From: Actomonas sp051209155
GTDB lineage: Bacteria > Verrucomicrobiota > Verrucomicrobiia > Opitutales > Opitutaceae
Length of the DNA stretch: 64,000 nucleotides
NCBI GenBank assembly: GCA_051209155.1
Contig: JBPJGB010000002.1
Direction: 5' to 3' (one strand)
Shown piece after piece: positions 25,101-31,873 of the stretch. How positions within the stretch are numbered: position 1 is the stretch's first letter; every line of letters begins with the position of its first letter. The notes below the pieces were generated by a model, which was not told the origin of the DNA, did no database searches, and worked only from the letters and a program-made list of their open reading frames with translations. A program made the position numbers and the translations under genes.

Positions 25101-25681
25101 CGCAGATCTTCGAGGTAGATGCGGTGCGAGGTGGGATCGGGGAACCGCACGTAGGTGCCGCCGGTGCAAGTGAACTCGCTGTAGAGCTCGATGACGTAAC
25201 CGACGTCGCAGACGATGAGGAAGGGCGGGCGGCCCTCGTCGGCCGGCAGGTCGCGGATGTAACCGCGGGCCTGGTTGTAGGCGCGTTCGAGGGCGAGGTC
25301 CCATTGTTTGGTGCCGCGCACGCCGTGGCCGGTTTTGTAGGGGGCGGGGTCTTCGCCGAGCAGGCCGAGTTGGCCGGGGTTGGCCTTTTGTTTGGCGTGG
25401 GCGCCCTGCTTGGTCTCGAGGATGAAGGCGCCGCGTTGGTAGAGGTCGGCGTAGACGGTGACCGCGGAGCCGTCGTGTTTGGTGCGGGTGATGGAGCGGT
25501 CGAAGACGTAGCGGTTGAAGGCGTTGTCGGCGCCGGAGGGATCGGGATGGGGGACGCCGAGCAGGTCGCAGAGTTCGGTGAGGAACATCTGGTAGTTGGC
25601 GCGTTCGGCCGCCTCGGCTTGGGCCCAGCGGGTGATGAAGGCTTCGACGGATTCGGGCGTGGAGTCGGGGGACTCGGGCAT
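22184..25681 (-). CDS. MmeI-like (type IIL) restriction-modification enzyme
   Basis: 1165 aa combining nuclease, methyltransferase and target recognition. The nuclease motif D79-x9-E89-T-K91 has exactly the MmeI spacing (D-x9-ExK). After a helical linker, the N6-adenine methyltransferase has motif I DPACGSGNFLYVTLEHM (about residue 428) and motif IV NPPF (about residue 595). The target-recognition region is roughly residues 700-945, and a helical tail with KFPFPDL follows. MmeI-family enzymes cut at a fixed distance from the site and methylate only one strand, so no separate methylase or specificity subunit is needed. The 5' and 3' parts are very GC-rich, but the recognition region (22.85-23.56 kb) is visibly AT-richer, suggesting module exchange. 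Confidence 0.88.
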   Translation of the reverse strand: MPESPDSTPESVEAFITRWAQAEAAERANYQMFLTELCDLLGVPHPDPSGADNAFNRYVFDRSITRTKHDGSAVTVYADLYQRGAFILETKQGAHAKQKANPGQLGLLGEDPAPYKTGHGVRGTKQWDLALERAYNQARGYIRDLPADEGRPPFLIVCDVGYVIELYSEFTCTGGTYVRFPDPTSHRIYLEDLRDAKIRARLRAVWTDPASLDPAKHAARVTREVAEHLARLAASLEADGHEPQPIATFLQRCLFTLFAEDTGLLPDNAFLGILQKSREHPQGFMAFVTQLWREMATGTDYSTLLMQRIAHFNGGLFENATPLPLSAAQIAILLGAAKPDWSDVEPAIFGTLLERALSPRDRHKLGAHYTPRSYVERLVKPTIIDPLRARWDAVRTAAAQHQAAKKTAAAIAEVKAFHHELCSLRVLDPACGSGNFLYVTLEHMKRLEGEVLELLENLGDTELTFEMEQFKVRPQQFHGLEINERAVAIAQLVLWIGYFQWHKKTTGRSDTGDRPLLPKEQTIIAQDAVLAYDAEVPRKDADGNFVTIWDGRTTKPHPVTQREVPDETARLPVYDYTNPRRAEWPQADYIVGNPPFIGASRMRDLLGDGYTEALRGAWKGDVPESADFVMFWWEKAAEQVRAGATKRFGFITTNSIHQTFNRRVVERHLNDNKSPLTLAYAIPDHPWVDSTDGAAVRIAMTVGTSEPFLGELNRVTEETEVENGEHRVELDVDLGKIAANLKIGADLTSAVSLQANLGLASEGIKPHGMGFVLSRAERQKLIESDVTTERYIKPYKNGRDITQTDRDVFIIDLHGLTDSEVRGQMPSIYQHVYDNVRPERLENKEAYRRVNWWLFGRKNTDMRNAIYDLSRYLVSVKTAKHRIFQFVDSPTLPDSKLICVALGDSFGCGVVSSAIHDIWTLNVGAKLEDRPTYVVGDSFNKFPFPDLADDDPLKATIRDLGEQLDAHRKRQQAAHPDLTLTGLYNVVEKLRRAEALTAKERQIHDDGLAAVLKQLHDELDAAVLAAYGWSDLATTVPLADRLARGDEVLEQALLTRLVALNHERAAEEAAGKIRWLRPEYQNPTGQTAAAATQTQLDVDTPVVPAAAGKLTWPSKLPDKVSALRALLPTTGPDASALAAHFGKRTKSRLTEITQILETLKDLGQM

Positions 25682-25823
25682 GCGGGAGAGGAAAGAAATT
25701 CGAGGCGAGGCCAGCGCCGAAGTGGTTCGGGATGAGAGCTATGGCAGGTGCGACGGTGACGGTAAAGCCCCGGGAGGCGGGAGAATCGTGAAAGACTAGG
25801 AATGAAGGTGGGACGCTGACGCG

Positions 25824-26522
25824 TCAGGCGAAGGTGGTGAGGGGGAGTTCGCGGTAGGTGCCGGGGGGGAGGTCGCCGAGGGTGAGGGGGCCGAAGGTGG
25901 TGCGGTGAAGGGTTTCGACGTGGATGCCCTGGGTGGCGAACATGCGGCGGACCTGGTGGTATTTGCCTTCGATGAGGGTGAGCTCGGCGAGGCGGGGCTC
26001 GAGGATGCGGAGCTCGGCCGGGGCGCAGGGGGCTTTTTCGCCTTCGAGTTGGAGGGTGCCGGTGGCGAAGAGGGCGATGAGCGCGGGGTCGAGGTCGGTG
26101 TCGACCGTGGCGCGGTAGATTTTGGGGACCTTGTGTTTGGGGCTGGTGAGCTGGTGCACGAGCGCCGTCTGGTCGGTGAGCAGGAGGAGTCCGCTGGTGT
26201 CCTTGTCGAGGCGGCCGATGCTGGTGACGACGGGGTTGCGGGCGCGCCAACGCTCGGGGAGGAGCGAGTAGATGAGCGGGCCTTCGCGTTCGTCGTGCGA
26301 GCAGGTGAGTCCGGTGGGTTTGTGCAGGAGGAGCAGCAGGCCGTCGGGGTGGTCGGGCGGTTCGCCGTCGATGAGGATGGTCTGGCGCGCGGGGTCGATC
26401 TTGTGGCCGGGGTCTTTGGCGGGCGTGCTGTCGATCGTGATGCGGCCGGCCTTCACCCAGGTGCGGGCGTCGCGGCGGGAGCAGTAACCGAGGTTGGCGA
26501 GCAGTTGGTCGAGACGGCGCAT
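25824..26522 (-). CDS. RsuA/RluB-family pseudouridine synthase (second copy)
   Basis: 232 aa from the ATG at 26520-26522; upstream codons in frame are AT-rich leader, not S4 sequence. The S4 segment MRRLDQLLANLGYCSRRDARTWVKAGRI is followed by the catalytic motif GRLDKDTSGLLLLTDQ (about residue 102) and by EGKYHQVRRMFATQG. The enzyme isomerises a specific uridine in rRNA. Compared with the 11538-12236 paralogue it retains all motifs but differs in most other residues, so the two are old duplicates or separately acquired family members rather than a recent copy. The leader 26523-26671 contains AT-rich short repeats of the form AAATCGA on the minus strand. Confidence 0.9.
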   Translation of the reverse strand: MRRLDQLLANLGYCSRRDARTWVKAGRITIDSTPAKDPGHKIDPARQTILIDGEPPDHPDGLLLLLHKPTGLTCSHDEREGPLIYSLLPERWRARNPVVTSIGRLDKDTSGLLLLTDQTALVHQLTSPKHKVPKIYRATVDTDLDPALIALFATGTLQLEGEKAPCAPAELRILEPRLAELTLIEGKYHQVRRMFATQGIHVETLHRTTFGPLTLGDLPPGTYRELPLTTFA

Positions 26523-26695
26523 GGTTGAAATTTCGATTTTCGGTTCTCGATTTTGGATTTCGGGCGGCGGATGGCGTATTTGCGAGACCGGAGGACGTCG
26601 GAAGGAAGCAGGGGATTTGTGCTGGTGGTCGGGAATTGGGGTTTGGGTTTTAGGGTTTCCGGCAACTTCCGATGCCGGCATGTGTTTTAGGGTTC

Positions 26696-27889
26696 ATGCG
26701 TTGGCTATTTCTGAGTCTGAGTTTGGGGCTGCTGGCGTGGTCGTCGCTGGTGGTGGTGAAGGCTTGGAACACCTTCCTGTGGAAGCTGGCGCTGATCGCG
26801 GGGGAGTTTGGACACTTCCTGGGGCTGGTCGCATTGGTGCTGGCCTGCACGATCGTGGCGCATGGGGCGGTGTTGGGGGTGAGCGAGGCGGCGTCGCCGC
26901 GGCGCGAGTGGCTGCTGATGGGCGGGGGTTTTGCGGCGAGCTTGTTGGCCACGGGGTTGTTCTTCGCCCCGGCGGTGCTGGCCACGATGGTGGGGCAGCC
27001 GTTGCCGCGGCAGCTGGAGAAGGCCTTCGGTGGCAAGGTGACGTCGTTTGGCGTCACGTCGTTGGGCGACATGTTGCTGCCATGGCCGGGCGTGGAGCGG
27101 GTGGGGGTGAGCACGCGAGTGTTCGCGCACGAGGGCACGGCGCAGGAGCTGGCGCTGGATTTTTACGCGCCGTCGGGCAGTGCGGCGGGGCGGGTGCCGT
27201 GCGTGGTGATGGTCCACGGTGGCGGTTGGGATAGTGGCGACCGCACGCAGTTGGCGGACTTCAATCACTGGCTGGCAGGACAAGGCTACGCGGTGGCGGC
27301 GATCTCGTATCGGCTGGCGCCGGCGTTTCCGTGGCCGGCCCAGCGCGAGGATACGCGGGCGGCGATCCGTTGGCTGAAGCGACATGCGGCCGAGCTGGGG
27401 ATTGATCCGACCCGGCTGGTGTTGATGGGCCGCTCGGCGGGCGCGCAAATCGCGGCGGCGGTCGGCTACGGCGCGTCCGATCCGGATGTGCGCGGGGTGA
27501 TCGGCCTGTATGGCGTCTACGACATGAACTTCGTGTGGTCGCTCGCGCGGGAGGACGACGTGCTCAACTCGGTGAAGTTGATGAACCAATACCTGGGCGG
27601 GGAACCGACGCTGGCCAACCAGGAGGCCTACGACTCTGCCAGCGCGCAGGGCATGGTGGCCAAGGGGCAGACGCCGCCGACGCTGCTCATGCACGGGACG
27701 ATCGACACCCTGTGTTGGGTGAAGCACAGCGAACGGCTGGCCGAGCGGCTGCGGGAGGCGGAGGTGCCGCATGCCTTCGTGGAGCTGCCGTGGGGCGTGC
27801 ACGCCTTCGACTACAACCTGCATGGGCCGGGCGGGCAGCTCACCCGCTACGCCGTGGCGGAGTTCCTGCAGATGGTTACTGGGCGCTAG
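26696..27889 (+). CDS. Membrane-anchored alpha/beta-hydrolase (HSL-type esterase)
   Basis: 397 aa from the ATG at 26696 (an ATG eight codons earlier is possible). Three hydrophobic segments in the first ~110 residues (LFLSLSLGLLAWSSLVVV; LGLVALVLACTIVAHGAVLG; LLMGGGFAASLLATGLFFA) anchor it to the membrane. The hydrolase domain shows the oxyanion motif HGGGWDSGDR, nucleophile elbow GRSAGA (Ser about residue 253), the acid in HGTIDTLCWVKHSERL, and the His in GVHAFDYN. These match BD-FAE/HSL carboxylesterases. Natural substrate unknown. Its TAG stop abuts an 18-19-copy heptanucleotide array, so the array will be in its 3' untranslated region. Confidence 0.85.
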   Translation: MRWLFLSLSLGLLAWSSLVVVKAWNTFLWKLALIAGEFGHFLGLVALVLACTIVAHGAVLGVSEAASPRREWLLMGGGFAASLLATGLFFAPAVLATMVGQPLPRQLEKAFGGKVTSFGVTSLGDMLLPWPGVERVGVSTRVFAHEGTAQELALDFYAPSGSAAGRVPCVVMVHGGGWDSGDRTQLADFNHWLAGQGYAVAAISYRLAPAFPWPAQREDTRAAIRWLKRHAAELGIDPTRLVLMGRSAGAQIAAAVGYGASDPDVRGVIGLYGVYDMNFVWSLAREDDVLNSVKLMNQYLGGEPTLANQEAYDSASAQGMVAKGQTPPTLLMHGTIDTLCWVKHSERLAERLREAEVPHAFVELPWGVHAFDYNLHGPGGQLTRYAVAEFLQMVTGR

Positions 27890-28019
27890 GTGGCTGGTGG
27901 CTGGTGGCTGGTGGCTGGTGGCTGGTGGCTGGTGGCTGGTGGCTGGTGGCTGGTGGCTGGTGGCTGGTGGCTGGTGGCTGGTGGCTGGTGGCTGGTGGCT
28001 GGTGGCTGGTGGCTGGTGG
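27889..28019. repeat. Heptanucleotide tandem repeat GGTGGCT, about 18.7 copies
   Basis: 131 bp of perfect GGTGGCT units begin at the last base of the esterase stop codon. A period of seven means every reading frame is cycled, and the minus strand is open in all frames through it. G-rich GG runs every few bases could form unusual structures. The perfect repetition suggests recent expansion and likely copy-number variation between strains. Confidence 0.97.
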
Positions 28020-28050
28020 AATGTTTTTATAATAAGAATGTTATGAAAGT

Positions 28051-28071
28051 TTGTCACTTGCTAAGTGACAA
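28051..28071. promoter_or_regulatory. Palindrome resembling the 1.6-1.7 kb operators
   Basis: A perfect 21-bp palindrome with three-base centre, TTGTCACTT-GCT-AAGTGACAA, lies 115 bp upstream of the triple-domain protein gene. It shares the outer TTGTCAC/GTGACAA arms and total length with the operator at 1642-1662. No T-run follows, so it is more likely a protein-binding site than a terminator. Confidence 0.45.
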
Positions 28072-28185
28072 GTGGCGCGAGGGGGTGATTGCGGGGCAAT
28101 GGAGGGTGGGGGTGAGATTAGTCTGGGCTTGGGGCGTGTGATCTGGGAGGGGTGGGGCGCTTAAACGCATTTTAACCAAGCATTC

Positions 28186-29913
28186 ATGGCTATCTGGGAA
28201 TACAAAGTGATCAGCAGCGGGAAGGGTGGGTTCGCATCCCCGCAGTTGCTGGAAAATTTTCTGAATCAACTGGGCAAGGACGAGTGGGAGATCATCGACT
28301 TCCGCCCCGCACCCGAAAATCCGCTGGCCTTCACCGGGCTGGCCAAGCGCGGCACGCAACGCGATTGGACGCTGGAGGCCGCCCAGGCCGCCCAGACCAA
28401 GGCCGAGGAGGAGAAGAACCGGGCCGAACTCGCCGCCGTCCGCGCCGCCAAGGAGGCCGCCGAGCGCGATGCCGAGAAGGCCCGCGAGGCCGCCGCGGCC
28501 GCGATTGCGGGCGAGGGCGACGATGCCCCGCAACGCGACGAGAGTCTGCGCACGCTGCGCGACACCGAACGCGACGACGACCCCGAGGCGCTGGCCGAGG
28601 AGGCCGAGGCCGCCGCGCTGGGCGACGATTGGGACGAGCTCGCGCTCGATGACGATCTGCCGACGCTGTTCGACGCCATCAAACCCCACCTGCGCCGCAA
28701 CCAGAAGGGCATCGGCGAGGCCGCTGCGATCGACTACCTGGCACGCCGCTGGGAGCAGGAGACCGACGACGTGCTGGGCGCCCTCAAGGAGTGCGGCCTG
28801 ACCTTGCCGGAGAGTGAAGATGCGATGCCGGACACCTTCGAATTTGAGGGCGATCTCTATTGGCTGAACATCAACAACCGTGGCCAGGTGTTCATCAACG
28901 TGCGCGAGAAGCCGCGTCCCCGATTCAAACCGACGCCGATGCGCAAACTCGATCCGGATGATCCGGCCAACGAGGAGCTGCGCGCCGAGCATGAGGCCGA
29001 GCAGGAAAAGAAGCGCGCCGCCCAAGCCGAGCGCGAGGCTCGCGAAGCCGAACGCGCTGCGCGCAAGGCGGCTGCCGAGGCCGAGGCCAACAAACCGCCG
29101 GAGCCGCTGCCCGAGGGCGAAGCCATCCTCGAGGTGGTGAAGCCGAAGATGCGTCGCAACCGTCGCGGTCCAGGCTACTCAGGTTCTGTTTCGTTCCTCG
29201 CCAAGGCGCTGAAGCACAGCGAAGAGGACATTTTGGCGGCCTTTGCCGCGATCGGGCTCAAGCTCGCGGAGGGCGACGACGAGAAGCCCGCCTTTGTCGA
29301 AATCGACGGCCAGTTGTATTGGCTGAAGAAGGACGGTCGCGGCGGTGTGTGGATCAACGCGCGCGACAAGGATAAGGTGCGCAAGAAGGACCAGAACGCC
29401 GAGGCGAAGTCGGATGACGCCGATCAGGAAGCGAGCGACGATAACGATGCGGGTTCCGCCGACGATTCCGCCGACGATGCCAACGACACGTCTTCCGACG
29501 ATGCCGGCGACGGTGATGACGACGCTCAAATCGAAGTGACCTTCGAACCTGGCGCGAAGGCGCTGCCGGCGCTGCGGTTGCTGCTCAAGCCGAAGTCCCG
29601 CGGCACGGGCGCCTCGGCGGAGATCAACACCCTTTCCCGCAAGCTCAACAAACCGGCGGTCGAGATCCTGGAGTCCTTGGTGAAGGCCGGCCTGAACGTG
29701 CCGGAGGATGCCAAGGAGAAGCCGAAGTTTGCCGAGCTGGGCGACGAGATCCTCTGGCTCAACCGCAATGAAAAGGACGATTCGCTGTGGCTGAACGCCA
29801 AGGCGAAGCCGAAGCGTTCGCGTTCGCGGTCGTCGAAGAAGACGACGACCAAGAAGGCTGCGGCCGCGGACAAAAAAGAAGCCGCCGAGGGCGAAGCCCC
29901 GGCGGCGGAATAA
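28186..29913 (+). CDS. DUF4177 protein with three repeats of an unrecognised domain
   Basis: 575 aa, cytoplasmic, highly acidic with a basic tail. Residues 1-55 are DUF4177 (WEYKVIS, then LGKDEWEIIDF). A charged coiled-coil-like linker follows (AEEEKNRAELAAVRAAKEAAER). Three copies of an ~80-residue unit then appear at about 158-241, 312-395 and 458-541; each has K-P-x-x-R-R-N-x-x-G, a helical segment ending in GL, then a strand pair ending LYWLN...VFINVREK or its equivalent. Linkers between copies are Lys/Glu- or Asp/Ser-rich. The unit is helix-helix-strand-strand, winged-helix-like in outline, but I do not recognise a family. The C-terminus (RSRSRSSKKTTTKK) could bind nucleic acid. Function unknown. 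Confidence 0.85.
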   Translation: MAIWEYKVISSGKGGFASPQLLENFLNQLGKDEWEIIDFRPAPENPLAFTGLAKRGTQRDWTLEAAQAAQTKAEEEKNRAELAAVRAAKEAAERDAEKAREAAAAAIAGEGDDAPQRDESLRTLRDTERDDDPEALAEEAEAAALGDDWDELALDDDLPTLFDAIKPHLRRNQKGIGEAAAIDYLARRWEQETDDVLGALKECGLTLPESEDAMPDTFEFEGDLYWLNINNRGQVFINVREKPRPRFKPTPMRKLDPDDPANEELRAEHEAEQEKKRAAQAEREAREAERAARKAAAEAEANKPPEPLPEGEAILEVVKPKMRRNRRGPGYSGSVSFLAKALKHSEEDILAAFAAIGLKLAEGDDEKPAFVEIDGQLYWLKKDGRGGVWINARDKDKVRKKDQNAEAKSDDADQEASDDNDAGSADDSADDANDTSSDDAGDGDDDAQIEVTFEPGAKALPALRLLLKPKSRGTGASAEINTLSRKLNKPAVEILESLVKAGLNVPEDAKEKPKFAELGDEILWLNRNEKDDSLWLNAKAKPKRSRSRSSKKTTTKKAAAADKKEAAEGEAPAAE

Positions 29914-29929
29914 GGCGCGGTCAAATCAA

Positions 29930-29948
29930 CCGGGGTCAGCGACCCCGG
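29930..29948. repeat. REP-like hairpin
   Basis: CCGGGGTC-AGC-GACCCCGG, an 8-bp perfect stem followed by CTACAG, lies between convergent genes. It matches the outline of the hairpin at 12274-12292, including the trailing CTACAG and A-S-C loop, with paired compensating changes in the stem. Probably a transcript end or mRNA-stabilising element. Confidence 0.6.
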
Positions 29949-29962
29949 CTACAGTGGAAGCA

Positions 29963-30961
29963 TCACTCGGCTTTGCGAACGATGATGTCGCCGTTCATGG
30001 TGGCGATCTGCAGGTCGCCGTTGGCTTCGCCGGCGTCGTTGAGGGTGCCGCTGATGACCTTGCCACCGGACAGTGAGGGGATGCTCGGCGGGCGCGGGGC
30101 GCGGGGAGCGACGGGCACGTCCACATCGACGTTGACGCGATGCTCGCCGTCGCGGTCGGCGCGCATATTTTTCACGGCCACGCGCACGTCCTCAGCCACC
30201 TCGCGGGCGACTTCGGCGGCTTCGCGGGCGAGCTCACGGGCGGTCTCGGCGAACTCCTCCTTCATGCCGGGAGCGAAGGCCGGGCCGGAGGTGGTTTTGG
30301 TGACGAGCACGCTTTCGTCGAAGTCGGTGAGGATGCTGCCGTTCTGGGAGCGGAAGCGCACGTTGGCGGAGGCGTCGGCGGGAACGGTCACGTCGACCTC
30401 GCCGTTCATGGTGGTGATCGAGACCGGGTTGGCGGCGTTGAGTTGGGTGAAGCTGGCTTCGATCTCGCCGTTCATGGACTCGACGATCGCGCCGCCGCCG
30501 AGGTTGCTGAGGGAGATCTCACCGTTGAGGTTCTGCACGGTGACGTTGCCGTCGATGTCACTGACCATGATTTCGCCGCCGTAGTTGGTGCGCAGCTCGA
30601 GGCTGGTGTTGCGCGGCACGGTGACGAGGAAATCGGCGGGTTCGCCCCAGTCGGCGAGGCCGTATTGGAGGACCATGTGGTTGTCGCTTTCCTCGACCGC
30701 GAAGGACGTGCTCGAACTGATGACGCGGAGGCCATCGGAGCGGCGTTTGTCCTTTTGCTTGGACTCGGCGTCGGTGCGGACGGTGACGGCGTCGACGTCG
30801 GCGCCCTGGACCCGAATCTCGCCGTGGGCGATGTGCACGGTGAGATGGCCGGGTTGGCTGGGATCGGAGAAGGCGAAGGTGTTTTCATCGGCGCGCAGGG
30901 CCGGGCCGGCGGCGAGGCCGAGCGCGACGGTGGCGAGCAGCGGAAGGCGGTTGTATTTCAT
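29963..30961 (-). CDS. DUF4097 (putative adhesin-type) beta-helix protein
   Basis: 332 aa from the ATG at 30959-30961, signal peptide ending GPALRA. The body carries the repeating pattern of DUF4097 beta-solenoid proteins: NYGGEIMVSDIDGNVTVQNLNGEISL, GGGAIVESMNGEIEA, VSITTMNGEVDVTVP, with one strand repeat per ~20 residues and recurring (M/L)NGE turns. A helical insert (EFAETARELAREAAEVAREVAEDVRVAV) precedes the last strands. DUF4097 genes are commonly located behind ECF sigma/anti-sigma pairs, as here: 53 bp downstream of the anti-sigma gene. Likely extracytoplasmic, perhaps in envelope stress; binding partner unknown. Confidence 0.85.
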   Translation of the reverse strand: MKYNRLPLLATVALGLAAGPALRADENTFAFSDPSQPGHLTVHIAHGEIRVQGADVDAVTVRTDAESKQKDKRRSDGLRVISSSTSFAVEESDNHMVLQYGLADWGEPADFLVTVPRNTSLELRTNYGGEIMVSDIDGNVTVQNLNGEISLSNLGGGAIVESMNGEIEASFTQLNAANPVSITTMNGEVDVTVPADASANVRFRSQNGSILTDFDESVLVTKTTSGPAFAPGMKEEFAETARELAREAAEVAREVAEDVRVAVKNMRADRDGEHRVNVDVDVPVAPRAPRPPSIPSLSGGKVISGTLNDAGEANGDLQIATMNGDIIVRKAE

Positions 30962-31014
30962 GAATGGATACGTTTTTGAATTTTGAAGAGGGTGCAGTGG
31001 ATGTTGAAAGAGGG

Positions 31015-31860
31015 TCAGAGCAGGCTGAGGCCGCGGCGGGCGGCTTCGCGGACGACGGTGTCGGCGGCGGGGTTGCGGGCGAGCCGGTCGAGGGCGGGCG
31101 CGGCAGTGGGGTCGCGGGAGGCGACCATGAAGTCGATCATGGCGACCTGCACGAGGGGCGAGGGTTCGCGGGGCAGGGCGTTGATGATGCCGGCGCGGAC
31201 GGGTTCGCGGTCGACGTGGGCGTAGAGGGCCTCGAGGGCGGTGAGGCGCACGTTCACGCTGGGGTCGAAGGCGAGGGTGTTGAGCAGGTCCGCGAGGGTG
31301 CGGTCGTTGGCGTCGTCTTCGTTGAGGGCGGCGATGACGCTGCGCAGGCGGTTGGTGGCGGGCTGGGTGAGCAGGTGGGTGCTCACGACCTTGTCCATCG
31401 ATTCGACGCGTTCGCGGAGCGCGGCGAGTTCCTTTTGGGTGGCGGGGTCGGTCTGGGTGATGGTGCGCACCTCGGGCTCGGGCGTGGGCAGGAGGCGGGC
31501 GCCGAGCCAGACGCCGGCGAGGAGCACGGCGACGGTGAGGGCAAACTGCAGGGCGGGCCGGTTGGGCAACAGGGCGGCGAAGAAGCTGTCGAGGCGGCTG
31601 CGGGCGAGGGCGAAGGGGCTGGGTGCGTCGGCCTCGGCCTGGGCCTCGTCGAGCATGGCGTAGAAGTTGGCGCGCAGGCGGGGGGAAGGCTCGGGCGTCG
31701 GGAGTTTGTCGAGCGTGAGCAAAGTCTGTTGCAGGTCGGCCCACTCACGTTGGCAGGTGAGGCAGGTCTTGAGGTGATCGCGAACGGTGGCGGCCTCGTG
31801 AGTCGGCAGGGTGCCGGCCTGGTAGTCGATGAAGTGGTCCTGAATGCGTTGGCAGTTCAT
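31015..31860 (-). CDS. Anti-sigma factor with zf-HC2 and HEAT-like domain
   Basis: 281 aa from the ATG at 31858-31860 (a long upstream frame is shadow). The N-terminal MNCQRIQDHFIDYQAGTL...HLKTCLTCQREW gives the zinc-binding anti-sigma pattern H-x3-C-x2-C. One membrane helix lies near residues 104-122 (LQFALTVAVLLAGVWLGARL), then a short coiled segment and a C-terminal HEAT-repeat-like region (DPSVNVRLTALEALYAHVDREPVR, PSPLVQVAMIDFMVASRDPTAAPAL). It starts 13 bp after the sigma gene. It should hold the sigma factor at the membrane until a signal acts on its periplasmic part; the HEAT-like part is an unusual sensor domain. Confidence 0.85.
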   Translation of the reverse strand: MNCQRIQDHFIDYQAGTLPTHEAATVRDHLKTCLTCQREWADLQQTLLTLDKLPTPEPSPRLRANFYAMLDEAQAEADAPSPFALARSRLDSFFAALLPNRPALQFALTVAVLLAGVWLGARLLPTPEPEVRTITQTDPATQKELAALRERVESMDKVVSTHLLTQPATNRLRSVIAALNEDDANDRTLADLLNTLAFDPSVNVRLTALEALYAHVDREPVRAGIINALPREPSPLVQVAMIDFMVASRDPTAAPALDRLARNPAADTVVREAARRGLSLL

Positions 31861-31873
31861 GGCGAAAATAGGC

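Noticed and set aside
23999..25735. 578-aa plus-strand ORF opposite the restriction enzyme
   Set aside because: Reads as low-complexity Gly/Glu/Val; the minus strand has nuclease and methyltransferase motifs.
27889..28019. CRISPR array
   Set aside because: The 7-bp units have no spacers and no cas genes are nearby.
26705..28057. 450-aa minus-strand ORF through the heptanucleotide array
   Set aside because: Its N-terminal PPATSHQ repeats are simply the tandem array translated; the rest is opposite the esterase.
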